A DNA stretch of 43,278 nt from an uncultured Gammaproteobacteria bacterium (GTDB lineage Bacteria; Pseudomonadota; Gammaproteobacteria; Pseudomonadales; Porticoccaceae): the NCBI GenBank assembly GCA_913060555.1, contig CAJXRS010000008.1, positions 1-43,278 of the forward strand. Reading direction: 5' to 3'. Shown piece after piece: positions 1-7,180 of the stretch. The number at the start of each line of letters is the position of its first letter. Positions within the stretch are counted from its first letter, which is position 1. The position numbers and the translations under genes are program-made. The notes below the pieces were generated by a model that searched no databases, was not told the DNA's origin, and worked only from the letters and a program-made list of their open reading frames with translations.

Positions 1-33
1 TCTCGTGGGCTCGGAGATGTGTATAAGAGACAG
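1..33. other. Residual Nextera sequencing adapter (Tn5 mosaic end)
   Basis: The first 33 bases match the Illumina Nextera read-2 transposase adapter, ending in the 19-bp Tn5 mosaic end at 15-33 (AGATGTGTATAAGAGACAG). This is library sequence left in the assembly, not a transposon of the organism. It marks a contig end, so gene order to the left is unknown and the bases next to it may be chimeric. Confidence 0.95.
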
Positions 34-65
34 CGATGGGGACATCGCGTTAAGTGCTGCGCATT

Positions 66-344
66 CTAGCGCTTTGTTGTTGATTTGCAAGCGTTTTTTC
101 TTACTTTTTCAACAACATTTTTGATCAAGCGTCTGGCGTAATACCAACAAAAATATTTGGAGCGGGAAACGAGACGTTTACTAAGACCGTAAGCCGTTGT
201 TTCCCAGTCACTTTCTTCGCTGGCTTGACTAGCGAAGACCTTAATTGTAGCCTCATTTTTCACCCTCGGCAACAAGTTCGTCCAGAAACTTCCAGTAAGG
301 TCCAAGGACACCTCCTCAGCGCATCGTCCCCACACCTCGTTCAT
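66..344 (-). CDS. Possible small ORF, unrecognised (92 aa)
   Basis: An open frame of 92 codons in a stretch visibly richer in A+T than the rest of the window. The protein is basic at its C-terminus and shows no motif I recognise. There is no Shine-Dalgarno sequence ahead of the ATG, and the frame sits between a contig end and an IS66 remnant. It may be a gene fragment from a different source or a chance ORF. Confidence 0.2.
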   Translation of the reverse strand: MNEVWGRCAEEVSLDLTGSFWTNLLPRVKNEATIKVFASQASEESDWETTAYGLSKRLVSRSKYFCWYYARRLIKNVVEKVRKNACKSTTKR

Positions 345-377
345 CGCCGGCTACGGTGGTCTCGAACTCACCAATGA

Positions 378-600
378 TCACCTTTCCATATGCTTGGCTA
401 GCTGCGTCGAAAGGCATTCGAGCACGTCACGCAAGTCCGCATAGAGGTCATGCCCGTTGGGCCGAGCCGAGCGCACCAGGCTCATCACCGAAACAGCGCG
501 CTGACCGGCACGCAAGCTACCGACGAACAACTGGTTCGCCCTTTGAAGTGCCACTGGACGAATTTGCCTCTCGACGCGGTTGTTGTCTGGCGGCAGACGC
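378..600 (-). pseudogene. IS66-family transposase, C-terminal remnant
   Basis: Read on the minus strand, about 70 codons match the C-terminal end of IS66 transposases. They carry the hallmark LPPDNNRVERQIRP (usual form: LP.DNNR.E..IRP, with the last acidic catalytic region), then a NQLFVGS segment and the ANGL.PYAYL-type ending (here PNGHDLYADLRDVLE). The upstream transposase sequence and the accessory tnpA/tnpB genes are absent, so this is a decayed fragment. The reading frame continues to 716 but is not IS66-like beyond about 600. Confidence 0.65.
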
Positions 601-998
601 CTGTCGTCGTTAGCGCCTCCCGGCGACCAAGGTTGGACTGCATGGCTCTCGCCGTGCCTGAGCTGTTCGGCACACCGGCTCGCTGCAGAAGCGACCACCC
701 ATACCCGTCTGCGCAAGTTGCGCGGGAAGAACCCATACGCTTGTCACTGGGACTGGATGCGCGATTCTTTATCGGTATATCAGGATACCTGGGAACGCAT
801 GACAGGCTCGGGATCAGTACGCCTGCCTTGGCATCTAGAAGCCACTGCGCGCCTATTGCGCCCTGTGAAACCGCAGGGGTATCACACCATGACAAATTGC
901 TCTTGATGAGATTGCGGTAACGCATGACGCTGCCAGTGTGAGCGCCATTCTTCGTGTTGATCAGCGACAGGACCGATCAACCTACCACTCACGGATTC
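601..998. other. Degenerate intergenic stretch, no gene recognised
   Basis: Frames on both strands cross this stretch but none has a ribosome binding site or a recognisable product. The plus-strand frame through 680-906 has fairly natural-looking composition (a WDWMRDSL segment) and could be a gene remnant, but I cannot name it. Confidence 0.3.
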
Positions 999-1139
999 TT
1001 ACACATTGAGCACATGGCGGCTACCACTGACTTGAGCTACTGAAAAGTGCTCAGGGCTCATGAAGAAGCGAGACTCGGGACTCGCTTCATCCACAGACAA
1101 CTGCCCGGCCATGAGGTTGGCGCCAAAGGAGTCGGCCAT
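999..1139 (-). CDS. Possible 46-aa protein, divergent from the next gene
   Basis: A 46-codon frame starting MADSFGANLMAGQLSV. A good AGGAG lies 7 bases ahead of the ATG on the minus strand. That motif is half of a CTCCT-GGA-AGGAG palindrome (1148-1160 region) whose other half serves the plus-strand gene at 1167, so the two starts diverge around one element. No family is recognised. Support is the SD and start only. Confidence 0.3.
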   Translation of the reverse strand: MADSFGANLMAGQLSVDEASPESRFFMSPEHFSVAQVSGSRHVLNV

Positions 1140-1166
1140 GTAGTTCTCCTGGAAGGAGATGGGAGC

Positions 1167-1913
1167 ATGAACCACAATGCACCAGCATCGAAGGTGTTCT
1201 ATCGTCCGATCGAAGCCTCCCTCCGGTGGGCTGGGCTTCTGCGGTTTGAGCATGTCATCCTCACTTCGGTCTCGTCGTCAAGGAACCTGCCACAGTCGTT
1301 GGATTGCCCACGTTGGGGTGAGCTGAGGCTGTATACCGAACGCATCTACGATGGCATCCTCAATGCGGAACTTCCTTTCGGGAGGAACGGCATCACGACG
1401 CACGACACCGCGCTGATCGACTCCCCTGATCTCACTGTCCGTCACGTCGATCTGAAGCGTTGGATGCGCCAGCACTACCCCGAACAGCGCCCCGGCTTTC
1501 TCTTCTCGCGCAGCGAGCGCATCGCCCATCCCTCCATCTCTCTGGAAACCGGGCAGGCCATGCTGGTCGAGCGCTTGGCCCTCAAATCTGCCCTGGAGCA
1601 GTCCAAGCGCCAACTCCGCGAGCTGCAAGACAAGCACGACGCACTGCTCAAACAGTCCAGAATCATCCCGGCCTGCGCGCAGTACCCAATCAGTGATCGG
1701 GCCGAAGCCACCTACCTGAACATCATCGGCGGCATATTGGAGCTGATGCTCGGCCAATCGCCCTCGGGCACACCGTACTCCAGCTTCAAAACGCAAGAGG
1801 CTGTCGTAAGCGCATTGGTCGCCCATCACCACGGCGTCATGGGGATCGCCGAGCGGACGTTGAACGGCAAGTTCGCCACGGCCAGACGCCGGCTGCATAG
1901 CGCCACCCTCTGA
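1167..1913 (+). CDS. Conserved hypothetical protein upstream of alpA
   Basis: A 248-aa protein of unknown function. The ATG at 1167 is chosen because GGAAGGAG lies 8 bases upstream; the open frame continues further 5' but without a start signal. The N-terminal half is globular with no known motif. Residues about 133-165 are rich in Leu, Glu, Lys and Gln and look like a coiled coil. The C-terminal 60 residues contain alternating hydrophobic segments and a basic end (ATARRRLHS). There is no signal peptide or membrane segment. The coiled coil and basic tail would fit a DNA-associated or regulatory protein, but that is inference. It lies just outside the alpA operon in the same direction. Confidence 0.7.
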   Translation: MNHNAPASKVFYRPIEASLRWAGLLRFEHVILTSVSSSRNLPQSLDCPRWGELRLYTERIYDGILNAELPFGRNGITTHDTALIDSPDLTVRHVDLKRWMRQHYPEQRPGFLFSRSERIAHPSISLETGQAMLVERLALKSALEQSKRQLRELQDKHDALLKQSRIIPACAQYPISDRAEATYLNIIGGILELMLGQSPSGTPYSSFKTQEAVVSALVAHHHGVMGIAERTLNGKFATARRRLHSATL

Positions 1914-1944
1914 GGATTGCCAGCTTGTATGTGCAGTCGCGGAG

Positions 1945-1987
1945 ATTGCATTTGCAATGTCTTTCCGTAGCCATGTCTATTGAATAG
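1945..1987. promoter_or_regulatory. Two inverted repeats ahead of alpA (candidate operators)
   Basis: Two small perfect inverted repeats lie in the 118-bp gap before alpA: ATTGCA-TT-TGCAAT (1945-1958) and CTATT-G-AATAG (1977-1987). They are AT-rich in a GC-rich setting and sit 45-85 bases before the start codon, where a promoter and operator for the regulatory operon would be expected. The bound protein is unknown; AlpA or an ICE repressor would be candidates. Confidence 0.4.
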
Positions 1988-2031
1988 AGGTCACGCCAAC
2001 AAACGCCACTGAGCGTTCAGGAGTGACCACC

Positions 2032-2244
2032 ATGTCGCAAACACCTGTTCTGCCGCCCAACGAGCGCCGCATCCTGCGCCTGGAAGAAGTCGAATCGAAG
2101 TCCGGCTTCAAGCGCGCCCACCTCTACAACCTGATGCGCGCGGGCAAGTTCCCCAAGGCGCTGCGCCTGGGTGTGCGCGCCGTCGGCTGGGATTCCATCG
2201 AAATCGATCAGTGGATCGCCGAGCGCGTCAACAACCGGGCCTGA
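2032..2244 (+). CDS. alpA: AlpA-family transcriptional regulator
   Basis: A 70-aa MerR-like winged-helix protein of the AlpA family (phage and ICE regulators). The motif RLEEVESKSGFKRAHLYNLM at about residues 15-36 is the helix-turn-helix, followed by GKFPKALRLGVRAVGW and the usual C-terminal IDQWI. The ATG at 2032 is preferred over a GTG at 2023 because CAGGAG is 8 bases upstream of it. It opens the alpA-parA-small gene-parB-DUF2857 run. In ICEclc the equivalent operon feeds the switch to transfer competence, so a regulatory role here is inferred from gene order. Confidence 0.85.
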   Translation: MSQTPVLPPNERRILRLEEVESKSGFKRAHLYNLMRAGKFPKALRLGVRAVGWDSIEIDQWIAERVNNRA

Positions 2245-2286
2245 CCCATTCTCCCGCGGACCTTCCATCCTCACACGGAGAACGCC

Positions 2287-3162
2287 ATGCAGGTTGTATC
2301 CATCATTTCAACGAAAGGTGGCGTCGGCAAGACCACCACTGCCGCGAACCTGGGCGGGCTCGTCGCCGACGCGGGGCTGCGCGTGCTGCTGCTCGATCTC
2401 GACGTGCAGCCCACCTTGTCGTCCTACTACGAACTGGGACACCGTGCGCCTGGTGGCATCTATGAGCTGCTGGCCTTCAACGAGCGCGACCTCGGCCAGC
2501 TCGTGTCCCGCACGATCATTACGGGTCTGGACCTGGTGCTGTCCAACGACCACCGGGGCGAGCTGAGCACCTTGTTGCTGCACGCGCCGGATGGGCGCCT
2601 GCGGCTGCGGCACCTGCTGCCCATGCTGGCTCCTCTCTACGACCTGGTGCTGATCGACACCCAGGGCGCGCGTTCGGTGACGCTGGAGATGGCGGTGCTC
2701 GCTTCCGATCTCGCGCTGTCACCCGTGACCCCGGAAATCCTCGCCGCCCGCGAACTGCGGCGCGGCACCATGCAGTTGCTGGAGGACATCGCTCCGTACC
2801 GGCACCTGGGCATCGAGCCGCCGCCGCTGCATCTGCTCATCAACAGGGTCCACCCGGTGTCGGCGAACGCCCGGCTGATCCAACAGGCCTTGCGCGACCT
2901 GTTCCAGGACCACGCCGGCATCCGCGTGCTGACCACCGACGTGCCGGCCATCGAAGCCTATCCGCGCGCCGCGACGCGCGGCCTGCCAGTGCATCGGGTC
3001 GAATACCGCCAGCCACCGGGCAGAGTCGCCCCCGCCGCGCTCGACACCATCCGCGGCCTCGCCGGCGAACTGTTCCCGCAATGGCAGCACCGATTTGCCA
3101 CGGTGTCCGGCCGCCCGCCATTTCCTCTGGATACCGGGAGGCCCCATGGCGAGCGCACATGA
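2287..3162 (+). CDS. parA: ParA/Soj-type partition ATPase
   Basis: A 291-aa P-loop ATPase of the ParA/MinD family. The deviant Walker A KGGVGKTT is at residues 10-17 with its signature lysine at 10; the DLD switch segment is at 37-39, and LIDTQGA near residue 122 is Walker B. In the family, ATP-bound dimers bind DNA nonspecifically and move ParB-bound DNA. In PAGI-2/ICEclc elements this Soj homologue helps maintain the excised form and, with the next small gene, has been linked to growth arrest of transfer-competent cells. It starts 42 bp after alpA and overlaps the following gene by 17 bp. Confidence 0.92.
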   Translation: MQVVSIISTKGGVGKTTTAANLGGLVADAGLRVLLLDLDVQPTLSSYYELGHRAPGGIYELLAFNERDLGQLVSRTIITGLDLVLSNDHRGELSTLLLHAPDGRLRLRHLLPMLAPLYDLVLIDTQGARSVTLEMAVLASDLALSPVTPEILAARELRRGTMQLLEDIAPYRHLGIEPPPLHLLINRVHPVSANARLIQQALRDLFQDHAGIRVLTTDVPAIEAYPRAATRGLPVHRVEYRQPPGRVAPAALDTIRGLAGELFPQWQHRFATVSGRPPFPLDTGRPHGERT

Positions 3163-3394
3163 ACTGGCCCGAGGCCATAAGCGGCTGCGCGCCCTGATCG
3201 AATTCGCCGTCGGCGAGGGCTGGCACGTCAAGCGCACGCCGGGCGGCCACCTCAAATTCACCAAGGCCGGCTGCGCCGCGATCTACACCAGTTCGACGGC
3301 CAGTGACCACCGGGCCGCCCTCAACGCCCGCGCGCAGATCCGCCGCGCCGAGCGCGAGGCCCGGTCCCCAGTGCAGGGAGGCCGCCATGGCTGA
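3146..3394 (+). CDS. Small HicA-like protein between parA and parB (Shi position)
   Basis: An 82-aa basic protein. GWHVKRTPGGHLKF at about residues 24-37 resembles the HicA toxin core (Gly-Phe..., then Gly-Ser-His before a beta strand) with the key histidine kept, followed by an Arg-rich helix. No HicB partner is adjacent. It overlaps both neighbours (17 bp with parA, 8 bp with parB), implying translational coupling. In ICEclc the gene at this position is shi, implicated with parA in shutting down division of transfer-competent cells; equivalence here rests on position and size only. It could equally be an RNA-binding helper of the partition pair. Confidence 0.7.
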   Translation: MASAHELARGHKRLRALIEFAVGEGWHVKRTPGGHLKFTKAGCAAIYTSSTASDHRAALNARAQIRRAEREARSPVQGGRHG

Positions 3395-5024
3395 AATGAC
3401 CTCCCAGCAGATGGCCGGCAAGCTGCTCGCGGCCGGGTTCGAGCGCAGCGGCCCGTCCACCTCGGCCTTGAGCGACCCGATCGCCGACACGCCTATGGTC
3501 GTGACCCTGGACCAGTTGCGCCCCTACGACCACGATCCCAGGAAGAAGCGCAACCCGGCCTACGAGGACATCAAGGCGTCCATCCGCGAGCGCGGCCTGG
3601 ACGCAGCCCCGGCGATCACCCGGCGCCCGGGCGAGGACCACTACATCATTCGCAACGGCGGCAACACGCGCCTGGCGATCCTGCGCGAACTGTGGTCGGA
3701 GACCAAGGACGAGCGGTTCTTTCGCATATCGTGCCTGTTCCGGCCGTGGCCCAGCCGCGGCGAAGTCGTCATGCTGACCGGCCACCTGGCCGAGAACGAA
3801 TTGCGTGGAGGCCTGACGTTCATCGAGCGCGCCCTCGGCGTCGAGAAGGCGCGCGAGTTCTACGAGCAGGAAAGCGGCGCCGCCCTGAGCCAGTCCGAAC
3901 TGGCACGCCGCCTCGCCGCCGATGGTTTCCCGGTCCAGCAGTCGCACATCAGCCGGATGAACGACGCGGTGCGCTACCTCCTGCCGGCGATCCCGACCGT
4001 GCTCTATGGCGGGCTCGGCCGCCACCAGGTCGAACGCCTGTCGGTCATGCGCAAGGCCTGCATGCTCGCGTGGGAGCGCTACGCCAAAGGCCGCACACTA
4101 CTGGTACAGGACTTCGATGACTTCTTTCAGGAGGTGCTGTCGCAGTTCGACACGCAGGCCGACGAGTTCGCCCCCCAGCGCGTGCAGGACGAGCTGATCG
4201 GCCAAATGTCCGAACTGCTCGGCATCGACTACGACGTACTGGCGCTCGACCTCACCGAATCCGAAAGCCGCCATCGCGCCCTGGTCAGCGATCCGACCCC
4301 ACCAACGGCACCCCCCACGCTGCCTGAGCCTGACACCATGGCACGCCCGCCCGCGGCGCCGGCCCCATCGGCCCCGACGCCGGCAACCACACCTGGGTCG
4401 CGCGAGCGCGAGGGCGGCTCAGGGTCGGACGGCTCACCCGCAGGAAGCCCCATGGCTGCTCCTGGTGATCGGCTGCAGGGGCACATCGTTTCGCCTGCAC
4501 CGACGACGGAGCGGCTGCAATCCATTCAGCGGATGGTCGCCGACGAGCTGGGGGATGCGCTGCCCGATTTCTCGGCCAACGTCTTGCAGTCCATTCCCGT
4601 CCAAGCAGGCGGTCTCTACCCGATTTCCGACGTCTGGCACATCGACGCGAGCCTGGACACGCCCGAGCGCCTGCGCATCCACGTCGCGCAGTTCGCCCGC
4701 GAGATCGCGGGCGAGGCTCGCCTGGACGAGTGCATCGATGACCGTCCAGACGGCATCGGTTTCGCCTGCCGTGCCCACGCCCAAGACCTGGAGCCGCTGG
4801 GCCGTGCCGTCCTGGCGCTGCTGGCATGCATGGCCGGTCAGCAGCCCGCCGACGTCGGCTTGGATAACAGGCAATTCGTCATCGACCTGTCGGCGTTGCT
4901 GCACGGACAAGGCGACGCAACCCGGCGACTGAGCGACACCGCACTGGTCAAGCTGTTCCGGCTGCTGCGGCTGGCCCGCCGTCTGCTCGACCTGGACGCC
5001 GGCGCTGCGGACCCTGGAACGTGA
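3387..5024 (+). CDS. parB: ParB-family protein of PFGI-1-class ICEs
   Basis: A 545-aa protein of the ICE ParB family (TIGR03764 type). Residues 40-100 form the ParB/Srx fold: LRPYDHDPR, then IRNGGNTRLAILREL at about 88-102, where NGGNTR replaces the usual GERR box. An HTH region (SELARRLAADGFPVQQSHIS) follows near 170-195. A Pro/Ala-rich linker (about residues 300-350) joins a separate C-terminal domain. It is about twice the length of chromosomal ParB, as usual for this class. The start at 3387 has AGGGAG upstream. In ICEclc, genes in this stretch encode the BisD/BisC activator, so this or the next gene is a candidate regulator as well as a partition protein; that link is inference. Confidence 0.85.
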   Translation: MAEMTSQQMAGKLLAAGFERSGPSTSALSDPIADTPMVVTLDQLRPYDHDPRKKRNPAYEDIKASIRERGLDAAPAITRRPGEDHYIIRNGGNTRLAILRELWSETKDERFFRISCLFRPWPSRGEVVMLTGHLAENELRGGLTFIERALGVEKAREFYEQESGAALSQSELARRLAADGFPVQQSHISRMNDAVRYLLPAIPTVLYGGLGRHQVERLSVMRKACMLAWERYAKGRTLLVQDFDDFFQEVLSQFDTQADEFAPQRVQDELIGQMSELLGIDYDVLALDLTESESRHRALVSDPTPPTAPPTLPEPDTMARPPAAPAPSAPTPATTPGSREREGGSGSDGSPAGSPMAAPGDRLQGHIVSPAPTTERLQSIQRMVADELGDALPDFSANVLQSIPVQAGGLYPISDVWHIDASLDTPERLRIHVAQFAREIAGEARLDECIDDRPDGIGFACRAHAQDLEPLGRAVLALLACMAGQQPADVGLDNRQFVIDLSALLHGQGDATRRLSDTALVKLFRLLRLARRLLDLDAGAADPGT

Positions 5025-5039
5025 CCGAGGGAGACCAGC

Positions 5040-5600
5040 ATGTCCGCACCACACCCACTCAACCAGGCCGTCATCGCCCAGGCCCTCTATGACCTGCGCA
5101 ATGGGCAACTGCGCCGCTGCAAGCTGATGGGGTTTGGCGAGGAAGAGCTGGACGCCCTCAAGCATCCCGCGCTGATCAGCGTGCTGGCCAACGCCAACGT
5201 CTCGTGGTGCTCGGTGACGGTCAACCGCGAAGTGCTCCGGCGTCTGCTCAGGCAGGCGCAGGATGTGGAGAAGGAGATCGCCACGGTCGATCGCATGCTG
5301 CGCCTCGGCGCGAGCACCGAAATGGTCAGCCGCTTCTACGGCCTGACCCACCAGGAAGTGGCGCTTCGCCGCGAAATCCTCGGCCTGCCCAAGCGCAAGG
5401 GTCGCCATCCCGTGCTGGACGAGAAGCAGGACACGGAGCTGTGGCGGCAATGGAAGGCCGTGACCAGCAGCAGGAACGTCGATCTCGAAGACGAAACCTC
5501 CATCCTCGATGCCGCCATGGACCTCGCCGAAGGCATGTCGCTGCCTCTGTCGGTGGTCTGGGCTTCGATCAAGAGCTGGGTCGATCAAGGATTGGGTTAA
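5040..5600 (+). CDS. DUF2857 protein (candidate transfer activator subunit)
   Basis: A 186-aa soluble protein matching the DUF2857 family found after parB in these ICEs. The N-terminal half is helical (LNQAVIAQALYDLRNGQL...). The middle segment GASTEMVSRFYGLTHQEVALRREILGLP is an HTH-like unit comparable to FlhC/FlhD-type or sigma-like regulators. It is spaced 15 bp from parB with AGGGAG before the ATG. ICEclc work assigns the master activator BisDC to this part of the operon; I infer a DNA-binding regulatory role but cannot say which subunit, if either, this is. No membrane segment or catalytic motif is visible. Confidence 0.75.
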   Translation: MSAPHPLNQAVIAQALYDLRNGQLRRCKLMGFGEEELDALKHPALISVLANANVSWCSVTVNREVLRRLLRQAQDVEKEIATVDRMLRLGASTEMVSRFYGLTHQEVALRREILGLPKRKGRHPVLDEKQDTELWRQWKAVTSSRNVDLEDETSILDAAMDLAEGMSLPLSVVWASIKSWVDQGLG

Positions 5601-5602
5601 CC

Positions 5603-6865
5603 ATGGCCGTGGACGACACCGCACCACGTCGTGGCCCCATCGCACTCGCAGACCTGTTCGACGCTGCGCTGAAAGACCTTGTGCCCAAGCCCAACGCCGA
5701 CGCGCCCCCGCCCACACCTACACCTGTCGCGATGCCCACTGGTCCGGCGTCTGGCGATGCCTTCCTGTTCAGCGGCAACCGGCACGAGACCGTACCGCGA
5801 CGGCTGTTCCTCGACCGCCGCCTGACGCCGCTGGAGCGCAATGCCTGGCAGGTCTTCCGGCTGATGCTCAACGACGATGGCGTGACGGCGTTCCCGACGT
5901 ATGAACAGCTTCGGCCCTGGCTGGCGTCGATGCCCTGCGCCGGGCAAGCCTCGCACGAAACCGTGGCGCGAGCACTGACGCTGCTGCGGCTGACTCGATG
6001 GCTGAGCCTGGTGCGGCGACGGCGCGACGCCAAGACCGGCCGCATCCTCGGCAACCTCTATGTCCTGCACGACGAGCCGCTGACCCCCTTTGAAGCGATG
6101 CAGCTCGACCCGGACTACCTGCAACTCGTCAGCCAAGCGCTCGGCCATTCGGCCAAAGCCGTGCAGATCGTAGGCCTGCACACCCTCAAGGAAATCGGCG
6201 AAGACCCGATGCTGGCCGGGCGCACCCTGCCATCGAGGCTGCAAGTCCTGGCCGAACGCCTCGCCAGCCAGGGCGTCGGGGCGCACGAAAGTTATCCACA
6301 GGAGGACGCCACGCACGAATCCGAAGAAGGGGCGACGAGCCTTCTTCGGAATCCTGACGATCCCACTTCGGAATCCGAAGCAGGGTCGAAACCCGCGCCA
6401 GACGCCTCTCTTCGGAATCCGAAGCAGGCCCGTACAGTACGTAGTAGTCGTATTAATGAAGTACGTACTACCGCGCAGGCACAAGCGCATGCGCGCGCGC
6501 TGGGCGACCTGCAATGGCCCAAACGCTTCGCGGAACTGAAGGCAGAGCAGCAGACAGGTGCGAGGGTGGCACTACAGCAGGTCGATGCTGCGCTGAGGCA
6601 GGCCGTGCTGGACGAATGGGCTGCACGATGCAGCAACCATGGCATCCGCAATCCTGCAGGGTATCTGTTCGGCATCATCCAGCGGGCCATCCATGGCGAG
6701 TTCAACGCCTGGGCCAAGAAGGACGCGCCATCGGCGCCCGTTGCGCCGAACGAGCGGCCGCCACCACCAGCACCGCCACCATCCCAGCCGCAGGGCAAGC
6801 CTGTGCCGCCAGAAGTCGCCAGGCAGCACATCGAGCGGCTGCGCAACCTGCTCGCCAGCAAGTGA
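5603..6865 (+). CDS. STY4528-family ICE/pathogenicity-island replication protein
   Basis: A 420-aa protein of the STY4528 family. After about 70 residues with a Pro-rich stretch, the core contains FSGNRHETVPRRLFLDRRLTPLERNAWQ and a winged-helix-like block (TFPTYEQLRPWL...SHETVARALTLLRLTRWLSL), similar to plasmid replication initiators. Residues about 233-295 are low-complexity and encoded by a cluster of palindromes. The C-terminus returns to a conserved helical domain (RNPAGYLFGIIQRA) and a Pro-rich tail. The start at 5603 is 2 bases after the DUF2857 stop. It probably initiates autonomous replication of the excised element; the exact biochemistry is not visible. Confidence 0.8.
   Translation: MAVDDTAPRRGPIALADLFDAALKDLVPKPNADAPPPTPTPVAMPTGPASGDAFLFSGNRHETVPRRLFLDRRLTPLERNAWQVFRLMLNDDGVTAFPTYEQLRPWLASMPCAGQASHETVARALTLLRLTRWLSLVRRRRDAKTGRILGNLYVLHDEPLTPFEAMQLDPDYLQLVSQALGHSAKAVQIVGLHTLKEIGEDPMLAGRTLPSRLQVLAERLASQGVGAHESYPQEDATHESEEGATSLLRNPDDPTSESEAGSKPAPDASLRNPKQARTVRSSRINEVRTTAQAQAHARALGDLQWPKRFAELKAEQQTGARVALQQVDAALRQAVLDEWAARCSNHGIRNPAGYLFGIIQRAIHGEFNAWAKKDAPSAPVAPNERPPPPAPPPSQPQGKPVPPEVARQHIERLRNLLASK
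6317..6469. repeat. Palindrome cluster inside the replication gene (candidate iterons)
   Basis: Two identical 15-bp palindromes CTTCGGAATCCGAAG (6366-6380 and 6410-6424) and two partial copies (GAATCCGAAG at 6317-6326; CTTCGGAATC at 6344-6353) lie within 110 bp. They are followed by the AT-richer segment 6436-6469, which carries AGTACGTA and the perfect palindrome AGTACGTACT (6460-6469). The encoded residues are low-complexity. Repeated palindromes next to an AT-rich patch inside an initiator gene resemble an embedded replication origin. This is inferred from layout. Confidence 0.5.
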
Positions 6866-6912
6866 GCGGGCCTGCAAGGTGGTGAAGTGGATGCCGGTGG
6901 CTTCCAGTAGAG

Positions 6913-6929
6913 CTATCCCCTGGGGATAG
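6913..6929. repeat. 17-bp palindrome, copy 1
   Basis: CTATCCCC-T-GGGGATAG, an 8-bp perfect inverted repeat around one A/T base. It lies 48 bp after the replication gene stop. The same core occurs at 7044-7060 and 9052-9068 and nowhere else I could find in the window. Confidence 0.65.
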
Positions 6930-7043
6930 TTCCACTGACGGCTACACGTCGAACCGCTGCACGCCAGGCCTCGATCGCCTGCAGCGGGATCGGCCTTGTT
7001 CGCGCTGATCCGGGTGTGCAGCGTTCCTTGGCGCTCCATGGCG

Positions 7044-7060
7044 CTATCCCCAGGGGATAG
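7044..7060. repeat. 17-bp palindrome, copy 2
   Basis: CTATCCCC-A-GGGGATAG, 120 bp ahead of the PFL_4669-family start. Its arms are identical to the other two copies and only the central base differs, which is the pattern of an operator for a dimeric regulator. Confidence 0.65.
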
Positions 7061-7180
7061 ATCGCGACGCATGCACCCACCGCGCCGTGAACCGGGGACG
7101 GGCGGGTTTCGGTTTGTTGACTGACTGCCTTCCGCTACCTGCCGAAGCTGTCCGCTCTTTTCCAACAACGAGCGGACACC

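Larger units (their letters stand above)
6866..7180. promoter_or_regulatory. Regulatory intergenic region before the PFL_4669-ssb-topB group
   Basis: 315 bp without a convincing gene. It holds two copies of the 17-bp palindrome described separately (6913-6929, 7044-7060), 131 bp apart centre to centre, so it is likely the control region for the downstream group. In ICEclc the inrR-ssb operon, whose promoter fires only in transfer-competent cells, lies at this position. No clear sigma-70 boxes are visible. Confidence 0.5.

Noticed and set aside
15-33. Tn5 mosaic end as a sign of a genuine transposon
   Set aside because: It is preceded by the rest of the Nextera adapter and located exactly at base 1, so it is a library artefact.
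3146-3394. A complete HicAB toxin-antitoxin pair
   Set aside because: Only a HicA-like piece is visible; no HicB-like gene follows, the next gene being parB.
4434-5717. 427-codon minus-strand frame across parB, DUF2857 and the replication gene
   Set aside because: Crosses three well-supported plus-strand genes and has no start signal or recognisable domain.
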